NCBI GenBank assembly: GCA_964343805.1
Contig: CAYFLR010000012.1
Span: 1-64,000 of the forward strand
DNA from: CAYFLR01 sp964343805
Lineage (GTDB): Bacteria > Bdellovibrionota_B > Oligoflexia > CAYFLR01
Direction: 5' to 3'
DNA: 64,000 nucleotides
The notes under the pieces were generated by a model that had not been told where the DNA came from, made no database searches, and saw only the letters and a program-made list of their open reading frames with translations. A program made the position numbers and the translations under genes. This document shows positions 26,707 through 36,597 of this stretch, piece after piece; the first letter of the stretch is position 1, and every line of letters starts with the position of its first letter.

Positions 26707-29063
26707 CATACCAAATTGCCATACGTGAATTTGCCTCTTTCACCTGTCGAGAGGGTGATTTAGAAGCCACCACCATGGGGGGGGTAACTGCCTTAGACGG
26801 TATTAAGGCTCATAGTGTTATTCAATCACGAAGAAAAGAAGAAAGCGGATTTCAAAAAGAGGTACCGGTCAAATTCGAAAGATCCTTTACCGAGTTTATC
26901 GTAAAAATTTCCGGACGCATTGATGGGGTTTTTTATAAGCAAGATATGCCCATCCTGGAAGAGATTAAAACGGTGATGGAACTGCCCAAAGGAGAAGCTT
27001 TAAACAAAAATAAAGTTCACCTAGGACAGGTGATGGTTTATGCTTACCTCTTTGCTTTGGAGAATAAAAAAAAAGATGTGGGTGTCCGTTTAACTTATGT
27101 TGAACATAATTCCTACCAAACAGTAGAATTAAATCAATCTTATTCTTTTGATGAGTTAGAAGAGTTCTTTAATAGTAAATTAGAACTTTATGTCAATTGG
27201 ATGGTAAAGCAGTCTAAGTGGCAAAAAAAACGCAACCAATCCATTAAAGATCTTCATTTTCCATTTGATTATCGGACCGGCCAAAGACCTTTGGCGGTGG
27301 CAGTTTTTAAAACAATTCAAAGAGAAGATCTTCTTTTTGCGGAGGCTCCCACCGGAATAGGGAAAACCTTAGCCACCCTCTTTCCCGCGATAAAAAGTCT
27401 CGCTCATGAAGAGGTGGAAAAAATATTTTTCTTAACGGCTAAAACTATGGGTCGGCAAGTGGCACTCAAAACAGTTTTACTTTTAGCTAAAAAAGGTCTC
27501 TCTTTAAGAACCCTTGTATTAACTGCTAAAGATAAAATTTGCCCTCATCCAGAAGTTCCCTGTGATCCTCTTTATTGCAGGTATGCTAAAGGATATTTTG
27601 ATCGAGTGAGGGATGCTATTGACGAGTTGCTCATGCAAGAGATTTTGACTCAAGAGAGTATTCAAAAATTGGCCAGTGATTTTAAGGTGTGCCCCTTTGA
27701 ACTCTCCTTAGACGCCTCTTTGTGGTGTGATGTTATTATAGGTGATTTTAACTATGCCTTTGATCCCACTGTCTACTTACAAAGGCATTTTACACAAGAA
27801 AAAAGAGACTTTGTTTTACTTTTGGATGAGGCCCACAATCTGGTAGATCGCTCCCGAGAGATGTATTCGGCAGAAATTGCCAAAAATGATTTTATGCAGG
27901 TGAGGCGAAAAATAAAAAAAGATTTTCCCATTGTTGGTAAAAGACTTGAAGCCATCAATCGGTTCTTTCTAAAAATAAGAAAATCCAAATCATTTGAAAA
28001 TTCTAAAGCAGACACAGCAAGCAAATATTTTACCACCAAAGAGGCTCCAGAATCTATTGGTCCATGCCTGCAGCGGTTCATTAAAAGTGTACAAGAGCAG
28101 TTTAAGGGCCAGCATTTTTCTTCTGTATCTTCTGATTTATTGGATAGCTTTTTTGCTGCTATAAAGTTTATAAAAATACTAGAGTTATTCGATGATAACT
28201 TTTTCACCATCTATGAAGACAAGGGAAAAAACCTCGTCTTAAAACTCTTTTGTATTGATCCCTCATCTTTTTTACAAGAAAGGCTATCTCAAGTGAAAGC
28301 GGCTGTTTTTTTCTCTGCTACTCTCTCGCCTTTTCCCTATTATGCAAGATGTCTAACCGGAAGAGAAGATCCTCCTTTTGTAAAATTGGATTCTCCATTC
28401 AATCCAAATAACTTAAAACTCTTGGTTAACTACCAAATCTCTACCTATTATCGTGATCGTCAAAATTCATTAAAGGAGTTAGTCAGGTTAATTTTAGAAT
28501 TAGTGAATAAGAAAAAAGGAAACTATCTTATCTACTTTCCCTCTCACGCCTACCTGAAGATGGTGGAGAAAGAGATAGAACATCATGCCACCGCTTCTAC
28601 TTTTGAACTTTTAGTGCAAGGCGATCATATGACCGAAGATGAAAGAGAAGCCTTTTTAGGATCATTTAGCAGGGATAATAGCTCTTCTCTTGTGGCTTTG
28701 GCGGTGATGGGAGGAGTTTTTGGTGAGGGCATTGATCTGGTGGGTGACCTGCTTATAGGAGTGATGGTGGTAGGAGTGGGTTTTCCAAAGCTCTGTGTAG
28801 AAAGGGATCTGATTCGTGATTTTTTTGATCAAAAAGGAGCGGGGGGGCTGGCCTATGCCTACAAATATCCTGGAATGAATAAAGTTTTACAAACAGCTGG
28901 ACGAGTTATACGAGGAGCTGAAGATCGAGGATGGGTCTGTTTAGTAGACAATCGATTCATTAAAGCAGATTATAGACAGTTGTTTCCCCGTTTCTGGCAA
29001 CCCCGATTTCATAAGAATACCAAAGAGGCAGCTCTGGAATTGGAGGATTTTTGGAGATACTGA
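26700..29063 (+). CDS. XPD/Rad3-like helicase with N-terminal RecB/Cas4-like nuclease
   Basis: The 787-residue product has two parts. Residues 30-125 carry the PD-(D/E)XK pattern of RecB/Cas4 nucleases: GRIDG (D75), LEEIKTV (E88, K90) and HLGQVMVYAYLFA (Q110, Y114). The rest is a superfamily 2 helicase of the XPD/DinG type: Walker A EAPTGIGKT (214-223), a four-cysteine iron-sulfur region (KICPHPEVPC, LYCRYAKGY, KVCPFEL), DEAH box LLLDEAHNL, SATLSP and the motif VI segment QTAGRVIRGAEDRG. Such proteins unwind DNA 5' to 3'. Overlap with the FAN1 gene points to a shared repair role, with two nuclease centres and one helicase in the pair. Confidence 0.88.
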   Translation: MLTYQIAIREFASFTCREGDLEATTMGGVTALDGIKAHSVIQSRRKEESGFQKEVPVKFERSFTEFIVKISGRIDGVFYKQDMPILEEIKTVMELPKGEALNKNKVHLGQVMVYAYLFALENKKKDVGVRLTYVEHNSYQTVELNQSYSFDELEEFFNSKLELYVNWMVKQSKWQKKRNQSIKDLHFPFDYRTGQRPLAVAVFKTIQREDLLFAEAPTGIGKTLATLFPAIKSLAHEEVEKIFFLTAKTMGRQVALKTVLLLAKKGLSLRTLVLTAKDKICPHPEVPCDPLYCRYAKGYFDRVRDAIDELLMQEILTQESIQKLASDFKVCPFELSLDASLWCDVIIGDFNYAFDPTVYLQRHFTQEKRDFVLLLDEAHNLVDRSREMYSAEIAKNDFMQVRRKIKKDFPIVGKRLEAINRFFLKIRKSKSFENSKADTASKYFTTKEAPESIGPCLQRFIKSVQEQFKGQHFSSVSSDLLDSFFAAIKFIKILELFDDNFFTIYEDKGKNLVLKLFCIDPSSFLQERLSQVKAAVFFSATLSPFPYYARCLTGREDPPFVKLDSPFNPNNLKLLVNYQISTYYRDRQNSLKELVRLILELVNKKKGNYLIYFPSHAYLKMVEKEIEHHATASTFELLVQGDHMTEDEREAFLGSFSRDNSSSLVALAVMGGVFGEGIDLVGDLLIGVMVVGVGFPKLCVERDLIRDFFDQKGAGGLAYAYKYPGMNKVLQTAGRVIRGAEDRGWVCLVDNRFIKADYRQLFPRFWQPRFHKNTKEAALELEDFWRY

Positions 29064-29158
29064 TAACCCTAGAACCCCCCTTTTTTTTATGGTAATATCC
29101 CCTAGATTTGAGTTTAACCATTTTCGTTAAAACATGATATTAATAGGAGCCCCCCCCC

Positions 29159-29950
29159 ATGACACAGATAAAACCTAATGATTTTAATATCTTACTAGTG
29201 GATGATGAGCCCAACGTAAGGGACTATCTGCAAGAACTGCTGGATGTATTTGGGTATAAGGTGGAGCTGGCTTCTGATGGTCAAGAGGCGCTCGATATTA
29301 TAGCTAAGAAAGAGATTGATTTAGTGTTACTTGATATTATGCTACCCAAAATTAGTGGTATTGAAGTCCTCCGCCGGTTAAGGCAAGATTACAGTGATGA
29401 TCTTTTACCCATATTGATGATTTCTGCCATTGCTGATGAGCGAGATGTCATTATTCATTGTATTAAAGAGGGAGCCAACGATCAACTTCCTAAGAATGTG
29501 GATTCATCTATCTTGGATGCTCGAATCAGGTCGAGCCTGCAGCGCCGGGTTTTAGCTAAAGAAAGAGATGCATTTAATTGGAAAGTGAAGCAGAGTCATG
29601 AACAGGTTAAAAACCTTATTCGCAGTATGGATGTTATAAAAAAAATGTACAAGGTGTCAGAGTTTGTGGAGCAAGCGGGAGTGAACTTATCTCTTAAAAT
29701 GCATGAAACTCTGGATCTTATAGATGAAACTTGTGCTCAAACACAAGTTGAAGATCCAAATTTGGTAAAAGTTAAGGGCATGATTGAAAATGATGTCTTA
29801 CTCGAATGCCAGAACTTTGATCGGCTTTATCAACAGATGTTTAATATCAATCTCTGTATTAAAAACATGTCTAATATCCTGAACGACCTTCCTCTAGAAA
29901 AGACCAAATTTGACGAAAACATTTTTAGGAATTTGAAAGAGTCTTCTTAA
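29159..29950 (+). CDS. Response regulator with C-terminal helical domain
   Basis: AGGAG lies before the ATG at 29159. The 263-residue product has a receiver domain at residues 8-130: acidic pair D15-D16, phosphoacceptor D59 in LVLLDIMLPKISG and the conserved lysine in NDQLPKNVD. No DNA-binding or enzymatic output follows; residues 135-260 are helical and may mediate dimerisation or binding to a partner, possibly an HPt-like four-helix bundle. No histidine kinase is in the neighbourhood. Five bases separate it from the ABC-F gene. Confidence 0.85.
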   Translation: MTQIKPNDFNILLVDDEPNVRDYLQELLDVFGYKVELASDGQEALDIIAKKEIDLVLLDIMLPKISGIEVLRRLRQDYSDDLLPILMISAIADERDVIIHCIKEGANDQLPKNVDSSILDARIRSSLQRRVLAKERDAFNWKVKQSHEQVKNLIRSMDVIKKMYKVSEFVEQAGVNLSLKMHETLDLIDETCAQTQVEDPNLVKVKGMIENDVLLECQNFDRLYQQMFNINLCIKNMSNILNDLPLEKTKFDENIFRNLKESS

Positions 29951-29954
29951 TTCT

Positions 29955-31856
29955 ATGTCTATTCTCTGTTCGTTAAAAAATATCCATCTCGCTTTTGGTG
30001 ACAAAGTCCTATTTGACGGGGCGGCACTCAATATATCCACTGAAGATCGCATTGGATTGCTAGGTTTAAATGGAACCGGTAAATCCACTCTCTTTAGTAT
30101 CTTGAATCAAACCACTGCTCCTGACATCTCCACTCCTCCCTTTGAATTTGATAAAGCTAAAGGGGCCACTAGCGATGGCACTCCCTTCTCAGTATTCCAG
30201 GTACCTCAGGATTTTATTCTGCCAAAGGAAGAGCACCAATCCATTCGTAATTATCTCTACACCTTCTATCCTCACTTTAAGAAATGGGTGGAAGAGGGGA
30301 GTTATGAAGAATTAGAAGAGGTGGGGGGATGGGATATTATTCAAGGCTATGAATCCTATTTACGATTTTTTGGCTTTGAAGATCTCGATCAATCAGTCCT
30401 TCCTCTGAGCGGAGGTGAACAAAAGAAAATCCTCCTCTCTATTGGATTTGCCAGTCCCGCTTCTTTGATTTTATGGGATGAGCCCACCAATCATCTGGAT
30501 ATGGAAACCATTCGTACTTTTGAAGAACAGCTGGAAATTATGAATCGGAGTTATATCCTTATTACTCATGACCGCTACTTACTTTCCAAACTCACCAATA
30601 AGATCTTGCATATCCAAAGGGGTGAGATTAAAGAGTTTAAGGGAGGCTATACCGATTACCTGGAATTTCTTGCAGAACAAGAAGCGGCTCGGTTGAAGTT
30701 GTTAGAGCGGCTTAAAAATAATTTGCGAAGAGAGACCGCTTGGATGCGACAAGGAATCAAGGCTCGTGGGACTCGATCTAAGAAGCGAGTTGAAAACTAC
30801 CTCTCCCTGGCTCAGAAAGTAGCCAATATTAAAAGCCAGGCCAAACAACAGATGAATGCCTCTTTGATGGCTTCCAAACGAAAAACCAAAAAACTGGTGG
30901 AAATGCAAGAGGTGGGCATTTCTTTTGATAATCGCACCCTGTTTAAAGAAATCAGTCTTATCATTCGGCAAAAAGATAAGGTGGGACTTTTAGGTAATAA
31001 TGGAGTGGGAAAATCCACTCTCACTCATCTGATTGCTGGAATCCAAGTTCCATCCACAGGAAGGGTAGAGATTGCTGAGCATCTAGTGATCAAAAAATTC
31101 TCTCAAACCAGAGATGAACTGGACCCCAATATGACCGCTTTTCAACTCATCGGCGAGGGAAACGATTTTATCCATCTGCCCGATGGTAGGCAAAAACATG
31201 TGATGAGTTACTTATCGCAATTTCTCTTTTCTAAAGATGATGTGCACCGTACCATCTCAAGTTTTTCAGGAGGAGAGAAAAATCGTCTGCAGTTGGCATG
31301 CAATTTAAAGACCCCCGCTGATTTATGGATTTTCGATGAGCCCACCAATGATCTCGACTTGGAAACGGTGGCGCTATTAGAAGAAAAACTAACAGAATTT
31401 GCCGGCGCATTAATTCTCATCAGCCATGATCGATCTTTCTTAGCCACCGTCACCAACAAAACCTGGCTAATAAGTGAAGGAGAGTTGGAGGTTTTTGAAG
31501 GAGGGTATGATCAGGTGGAAGCCTTTTTAGAGGTGAGAGAGATAGAAAAAAAGCTCGCTCAGGCTGAAAATAAAGAGATAAAAAAACTAAAACAAAAAGA
31601 GAGCAAAGAGTCGGCAGATACTCCTCGCCGCTTGACTTATAAAGAGAAAATAAGAAGAGAAAAGTTGCCCGAAATCATTTCCCAAACGGAAGATCAACTT
31701 TCTCAATTGGAACAACAGGTGGCGAATTTTGACTTTTCAGCGATGGATCAATCCACCGACCGAGCTTTTAAAGAGCTAAATCAAACCAAAGACCAAATGG
31801 AAGAAGCGCTCCTCTCACTCTATGAGGAGCTGGAAACACTCTCTTCCATGAAATAA
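29955..31856 (+). CDS. uup: ABC-F ATPase of the Uup type
   Basis: The 633-residue product has two ABC cassettes. The first has Walker A GLNGTGKST, signature LSGGEQKK and Walker B LILWDEPTNHLD; the second has GNNGVGKST, FSGGEKNR and LWIFDEPTNDLDLE. An arm/linker rich in Lys and Arg joins them, and the C-terminal 90 residues form the lysine-rich coiled coil typical of Uup. ABC-F proteins lack membrane domains; they act on ribosomes, and Uup has also been linked to branched DNA. The ATG at 29955 has only a weak ribosome binding site, so translation may depend on the receiver gene just upstream. It is followed 15 bases later by uvrA. Confidence 0.88.
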   Translation: MSILCSLKNIHLAFGDKVLFDGAALNISTEDRIGLLGLNGTGKSTLFSILNQTTAPDISTPPFEFDKAKGATSDGTPFSVFQVPQDFILPKEEHQSIRNYLYTFYPHFKKWVEEGSYEELEEVGGWDIIQGYESYLRFFGFEDLDQSVLPLSGGEQKKILLSIGFASPASLILWDEPTNHLDMETIRTFEEQLEIMNRSYILITHDRYLLSKLTNKILHIQRGEIKEFKGGYTDYLEFLAEQEAARLKLLERLKNNLRRETAWMRQGIKARGTRSKKRVENYLSLAQKVANIKSQAKQQMNASLMASKRKTKKLVEMQEVGISFDNRTLFKEISLIIRQKDKVGLLGNNGVGKSTLTHLIAGIQVPSTGRVEIAEHLVIKKFSQTRDELDPNMTAFQLIGEGNDFIHLPDGRQKHVMSYLSQFLFSKDDVHRTISSFSGGEKNRLQLACNLKTPADLWIFDEPTNDLDLETVALLEEKLTEFAGALILISHDRSFLATVTNKTWLISEGELEVFEGGYDQVEAFLEVREIEKKLAQAENKEIKKLKQKESKESADTPRRLTYKEKIRREKLPEIISQTEDQLSQLEQQVANFDFSAMDQSTDRAFKELNQTKDQMEEALLSLYEELETLSSMK

Positions 31857-31871
31857 TTCAGGATAAATGTT

Positions 31872-34736
31872 ATGGCTAAGGGATTGAATTCTAAAGAATC
31901 TGAAGTGCTCATTGTACAAGGTGCCAAAGAGCATAATCTAAAAAATATCGATTTGGATGTTCCCAAAAAGAAGTTGGTGGTGTTTACTGGTGTCTCTGGC
32001 TCAGGTAAATCTAGCCTGGCCATAGACACTATTTTTGCCGAAGGACAAAGGCGCTATGTAGAGTCGCTTTCTGCCTATGCTAGGCAGTTTATCGGGCAGA
32101 TGGAAAAACCCAAATATGAGACTATTAAAGGCCTCTCTCCCACTATTTCCATTGACCAAAAAGCGGCCTCTAAAAACCCCCGTTCCACCGTAGGAACCAT
32201 TACTGAAATTTATGACTACTTAAGGGTTCTTTATGCTCGCATTGGAGTTCAGCACTGTCATAAATGTGGTAAAAAAGTGGGAAGGGGTGATGCCAGTGGT
32301 ATGGTAAGGCGAATTCTGGAAATACCTGAAAAAACCAAAATTCTCATTCTCTCACCCATCATCGAAAATAGGAAAGGCGAGCATCGAGACAAACTGAAAG
32401 AGCTCAAAGTGGATGGCTTTACTCGTCTGCGAATAGATGGTGTAGTGCGTGAATATGAAGATATTCAAAGTCTCGCCAAGAATAAAAAGCACAATATTGA
32501 AGCCGTGGTTGACCGGTTGGTGATCAAACAAAATAAAGAGTTCGAAAAAAGACTTACTGATTCAGTAGAAACCGCTCTCCGGTTAGGAAATGGTTCCATC
32601 ATTGTTCATATTTTGGGTCGTGAAGATATTCGGATGAGCGAAGAGCGATACTGTTGTGACTTTGCTTTTCCGGTTTTAGACCCTCCACTTTTTTCCTTTA
32701 ACGCTCCTCAAGGTATGTGTGCCGAATGCAATGGAATAGGTAATTTACTGGTTATGGATGAAAAAAAAATCATCCCTGATCCCACCATCTCTCCTAAAAA
32801 GGGAGCCATTATTCCATGGAAAAATTACTTTATTGATGGCGAGGAGATCAAAGAATCCTGGGGGGGAGATCAATTTCGAGCCATGGAGAAACAGTGGAAA
32901 ATTGATTGGTCTAAACCTTGGAATAAAATGTCCAAAGCCCATCGAGATCTTATTTTATATGGATCAGGAGGCCAGGAATTAGAGGTCCATTGGAAAGGTA
33001 AAAGAGGGCAGGGGTCTTGGCGTTTTGAGTGGGAAGGTATTACTAATGCCATGATGCGCCGTTATCGTCAAACCCAATCCGAGTCTATGAAAACCTACTA
33101 TGGTCAGTTTATGACCGCTAAAACTTGCCCTGTTTGTGAAGGGAAACGCCTCAAAGAAGAGGTTTTAAATGTTTTAATTGCAGGAAGGTCCATTGCCGAT
33201 GTGACTTCTGACACCATTGGTGAGGCTTTTGCCTTTTTGAAGAATTTAAAACTTACAGGAAATGAAGAAATCATTGCCTCAGAGCTGGTGCGAGAGATTC
33301 TCGCTCGTTTAAACTTTTTACTCAACGTGGGGCTTGAATACTTAACACTTAACCGTAAGGGCCCCACCTTATCTGGAGGAGAGTCCCAAAGAATTCGTTT
33401 AGCCTCTCAAATTGGTTCTGAACTCACTGGAGTGCTCTATATTTTGGATGAACCTTCTATTGGTTTACACCAGAAGGATAATGTAAAACTGCTGGAAACC
33501 TTTAAACACTTAAGAGACATTGGTAATTCACTCATAGTGATCGAACATGATCAAGAAACCATTGAAACTGCCGATTGGGTAGTGGATATTGGCCCCGGTG
33601 CAGGGCATCTAGGTGGTCAGGTTACCTTTTCAGGTCCTCCTGTAAAATTGAAAAAAAACAAACACTCTCTCACCGGTCAATATCTGAGTGAGCTTAAAAA
33701 GATTGAAATTCCTAAAAAGCGTCGTCTTCCTAAAAAAGGATGGATAGAGATCATTGGCGCCAGTGAAAATAATTTACAAAATATTGATGTGAAAATTCCT
33801 GTGGGTATTTTTTCTTGCATCACTGGAGTTTCAGGTGCTGGAAAATCTACCTTGGTGAAGCAGATTTTGTATCCTGCACTTTGTTACCATCTGCAGAAGA
33901 GTAAAGTAGAAATTGGGGCTCATAAAAAGATAAAAGGGCTGAATCATTTAGACAAAGTCATTCATATCGATCAACGACCCATTGGCAAAACTCCCCGTAG
34001 TAACCCAGCCACCTACACCAAGGTCTATGATCCCGTTCGTGATCTATTTGCAATGCTTCCCGAGTCCAAAGCCAGAGGATATAAAAAAGGGCGATTCTCT
34101 TTTAATGTGAAAGGCGGTCGTTGTGAAGCTTGTCAAGGAGATGGCTACGTCAAGGTGGAGATGCACTTTTTGGCTGATGTTTATGTCCCTTGTCAAATTT
34201 GTAAGGGAAAGAGATTTAATGAATCCACCCTGCAGATCAGATATAAAACTCACTCTATTGCCGATGTCCTAGATATGACAGCTATAGAAGCAAAAGAATT
34301 ATTTAACAAACATCCTAAGATTGTGCGCATTTTAAATACGCTGATTGATGTAGGACTTTCTTATGTAAAACTGGGACAGGCTGCCACCACTCTTTCCGGT
34401 GGAGAAGCTCAAAGGATAAAATTAGCACGTGAGCTCGCCAAAAGAGACACGGGAAAAACTCTCTATATTCTCGATGAACCCACCACCGGACTTCACTTTG
34501 ATGACATCAATAAACTCCTCAGTGTTCTACAAAAGCTGGTGGATGGAGGCAATACCATTGTGGTGATTGAACACAATTTAGATGTGATAAAATCGGCTGA
34601 CTGGCTTATTGATATAGGTCCTGATGGGGGCTACAATGGAGGAAAAGTGGTGGCCAGTGGTTCTCCAGAAAAGGTGGCAAAGGTCAAGAGAAGTTACACC
34701 GGTCACTTTTTAAAAGAGGTACTGAAATCTAAGTAA
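31872..34736 (+). CDS. uvrA: Excinuclease ABC subunit A
   Basis: The 954-residue product has the length and order of UvrA: N-terminal Walker A GVSGSGKSS with the FAEGQRRYVESLSAYARQF signature, zinc modules (QHCHKCGKK, CAECNGIG, CPVCEGKRL, then CEACQGDGY and CQICKGKRF), first ABC signature LSGGESQRIRLA with ILDEPSIGLH, second Walker A GVSGAGKST and second LSGGEAQRIKLA with ILDEPTTGLH. UvrA recognises distorted DNA and loads UvrB in nucleotide excision repair. The stop overlaps, tail to tail by eight bases, the end of the DUF362 gene. With the FAN1 and XPD-like genes upstream it forms a repair-rich stretch. Confidence 0.97.
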   Translation: MAKGLNSKESEVLIVQGAKEHNLKNIDLDVPKKKLVVFTGVSGSGKSSLAIDTIFAEGQRRYVESLSAYARQFIGQMEKPKYETIKGLSPTISIDQKAASKNPRSTVGTITEIYDYLRVLYARIGVQHCHKCGKKVGRGDASGMVRRILEIPEKTKILILSPIIENRKGEHRDKLKELKVDGFTRLRIDGVVREYEDIQSLAKNKKHNIEAVVDRLVIKQNKEFEKRLTDSVETALRLGNGSIIVHILGREDIRMSEERYCCDFAFPVLDPPLFSFNAPQGMCAECNGIGNLLVMDEKKIIPDPTISPKKGAIIPWKNYFIDGEEIKESWGGDQFRAMEKQWKIDWSKPWNKMSKAHRDLILYGSGGQELEVHWKGKRGQGSWRFEWEGITNAMMRRYRQTQSESMKTYYGQFMTAKTCPVCEGKRLKEEVLNVLIAGRSIADVTSDTIGEAFAFLKNLKLTGNEEIIASELVREILARLNFLLNVGLEYLTLNRKGPTLSGGESQRIRLASQIGSELTGVLYILDEPSIGLHQKDNVKLLETFKHLRDIGNSLIVIEHDQETIETADWVVDIGPGAGHLGGQVTFSGPPVKLKKNKHSLTGQYLSELKKIEIPKKRRLPKKGWIEIIGASENNLQNIDVKIPVGIFSCITGVSGAGKSTLVKQILYPALCYHLQKSKVEIGAHKKIKGLNHLDKVIHIDQRPIGKTPRSNPATYTKVYDPVRDLFAMLPESKARGYKKGRFSFNVKGGRCEACQGDGYVKVEMHFLADVYVPCQICKGKRFNESTLQIRYKTHSIADVLDMTAIEAKELFNKHPKIVRILNTLIDVGLSYVKLGQAATTLSGGEAQRIKLARELAKRDTGKTLYILDEPTTGLHFDDINKLLSVLQKLVDGGNTIVVIEHNLDVIKSADWLIDIGPDGGYNGGKVVASGSPEKVAKVKRSYTGHFLKEVLKSK

Positions 34737-35859
34737 ACCATGCCAAAATTCGATGTAAAAAAGGCTCCTTTAATAAAAAAGAGTGATGGGGACAAAGCTC
34801 ATGACAGCAATAGCAATAGATACACTCATCTCTATTAATCTCGATTTCCTTATTTAAAGTGATGGCCTTTGCGGGGCAAATTTTTACACAGTGACCGCAC
34901 TTTTTACATCCTCTAGTGGCATAAGGTTGCAGATTGATCTGTTTTCTTAAAAGAGTATTTACAAAGGGGTACTGTTTTAAGAATTCACCATGCATTTCTA
35001 AAGTATGGGTCCCAGCCATATGCCACTTCTTAGGTTTTAATGAGGAAATTGAATCACCTGCAATTTTTATCTCTTTTGGGTGAAATTGTTTATTTGCTAG
35101 CGCAGTTTTTAAGGTCCAAATTTGAGCAGCCGGTGTATCTAAAATTTCTGCCAAAACATAATCAAGAGCCATACCATTTGGGGAAGCTGCGATAAATCCC
35201 GTGGAATTAGGGTTCCCATTGGTGGGACCATTTCCATCCATGGCTACAATAGCATCCATAATGTTAAGCTGGGGTGCGATTTTTAAAAAGACTTCGTTGA
35301 TTAAAGTGGCAAAAAAATCTTTATTTGTGCCCGCCCGATAGTGCCACTTCACCTTATCTTTTCCCACCACTGCGCCAAATAGATTTTTGACCGCCATGGT
35401 CATTACCATCTGTCCGTGGGTTTTGAGTTTGGGCAGGTTGATGACCTTATCAGCTTCTATTAATTCTTTAGCAAGTGTAAGATTTTTAAACACCCCTTCC
35501 GCATTCTCTACTTCTTGAGGGGTGAACTCTATGATCTCTATGTTTAATTTCTTAGCAACTTCTTCAATTCCACATTTGCGAGCCACTTTGAAGGCCGTTG
35601 AAATACCAGGAGAGTCTCCTAACTTTAATTTGGCACCAAGATCTAGGAGGTCTTCTCCTAGGCACTTTATAATGGCCGGATGGGTGGTGACCGCTTTTTC
35701 CGGCTCGGCGGCCAGAACCAGGTTTGGTTTTAATAAGACCTGATCCCCTCTTTTTATTAAACTAGCCAGTCCCCCTAAGGGTTCTAAAACTTGACGAATA
35801 GAATATTTAAGATTTTTTAATTGATAATCGGGTTGTGTTTTTAAAGAGACTGTTGTCAT
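34729..35859 (-). CDS. DUF362 protein with two 4Fe-4S clusters
   Basis: The 376-residue product has a DUF362 domain over about residues 30-300 (LLKPNLVLAAEPEKAVTTHP, INLPKLKTHGQMVMTMAVKN) followed by a bacterial-type ferredoxin domain with two clusters: CKKCGHCVKICP and CIYCYCCHELCP. Related proteins are thought to be redox or maturation proteins; no substrate is known. It lies six bases upstream of the PilZ gene's stop? no: its start (35859) is seven bases downstream of the end of the PilZ gene, so the two are probably in one unit with the transglycosylase. Confidence 0.88.
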   Translation of the reverse strand: MTTVSLKTQPDYQLKNLKYSIRQVLEPLGGLASLIKRGDQVLLKPNLVLAAEPEKAVTTHPAIIKCLGEDLLDLGAKLKLGDSPGISTAFKVARKCGIEEVAKKLNIEIIEFTPQEVENAEGVFKNLTLAKELIEADKVINLPKLKTHGQMVMTMAVKNLFGAVVGKDKVKWHYRAGTNKDFFATLINEVFLKIAPQLNIMDAIVAMDGNGPTNGNPNSTGFIAASPNGMALDYVLAEILDTPAAQIWTLKTALANKQFHPKEIKIAGDSISSLKPKKWHMAGTHTLEMHGEFLKQYPFVNTLLRKQINLQPYATRGCKKCGHCVKICPAKAITLNKEIEINRDECIYCYCCHELCPHHSFLLKEPFLHRILAWFT

Positions 35860-35865
35860 TTTTTT

Positions 35866-36597
35866 TTAACAGTGACGGTGCAAATAATGCAGTCGCATAT
35901 TATCTGGCAGAGTCAAATTCTTAAAGGTTATTCCCATTCCGTTAGGGTAAATGCCTCTTTCCGGAGAAAGTCTTACTACTTCGGCCTGACAAGTAATCGG
36001 TTTACTACTTCCCAACGAAAACTGTATCCAAATTACTTGCCCTACATAAAAGGATTTTGCAAACCATTTCTTATGATCTGGATGTTTTTTATTAGCTTTA
36101 ATGAAAATACCAGTAGTAGAAATATCAAACATTTCTGCTTTAATTGGAGTTCCCAAAGGGTGACCAATCATGATGGGAGCTTCCACTCTTTTTCTTTTGG
36201 CAACCAGCCACCATCTCTTGGCAGGAGATATAAAGGTTTTAAGAGAGTTCTTTTCCAAAAAGAGAAGGTTAAAAACAAAAAAACCAAAGGTGGCGTAACA
36301 GGTATCTTGCCAGGTGTAGTTGATATTATACACGGCCACTAGGAAGTTGTTATAGGCAACCAATGGAATTAGAAACAGTGAAATGAGTACTGCAAAACGA
36401 GATCCACGCCAAATAAAAAAGCTTTGGAACAAGCAAATTGCAATGACTAGCCAGTTTAGAGGGGCAATTTTGTAATAGATTTGCTGCAGGTCCCAAAGTG
36501 AATGATTGAATTGCCACATGATTTGTAAGGGAAAGCCAATGGCAATCAAAAGGTGTAAAATGGCTAAAAAATAAAAAACTTTGGGTCTCTGACTCAC
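35866..36597 (-). CDS. Membrane protein with a PilZ domain
   Basis: The start is a GTG at 36597 that overlaps the stop of the upstream transglycosylase gene (GTGA); AGGAGG lies six bases before it. The 243-residue product has four hydrophobic segments in residues 8-120, then a cytoplasmic PilZ domain (IKAEMFDISTTGIFIKAN, CQAEVVRLSP, GMGITFKNL). PilZ domains bind cyclic di-GMP through an RxxxR motif and D/NxSxxG; here DISTTG is clear while the RxxxR part is less so (WWLVAKRKRVE nearby). It may sense the messenger and act on the envelope. Confidence 0.85.
   Translation of the reverse strand: MSQRPKVFYFLAILHLLIAIGFPLQIMWQFNHSLWDLQQIYYKIAPLNWLVIAICLFQSFFIWRGSRFAVLISLFLIPLVAYNNFLVAVYNINYTWQDTCYATFGFFVFNLLFLEKNSLKTFISPAKRWWLVAKRKRVEAPIMIGHPLGTPIKAEMFDISTTGIFIKANKKHPDHKKWFAKSFYVGQVIWIQFSLGSSKPITCQAEVVRLSPERGIYPNGMGITFKNLTLPDNMRLHYLHRHC

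Noticed and set aside
29070..29090. CCCCCC/TTTTTTTT run after the helicase gene as a terminator
   Set aside because: There is no stem before the T run.
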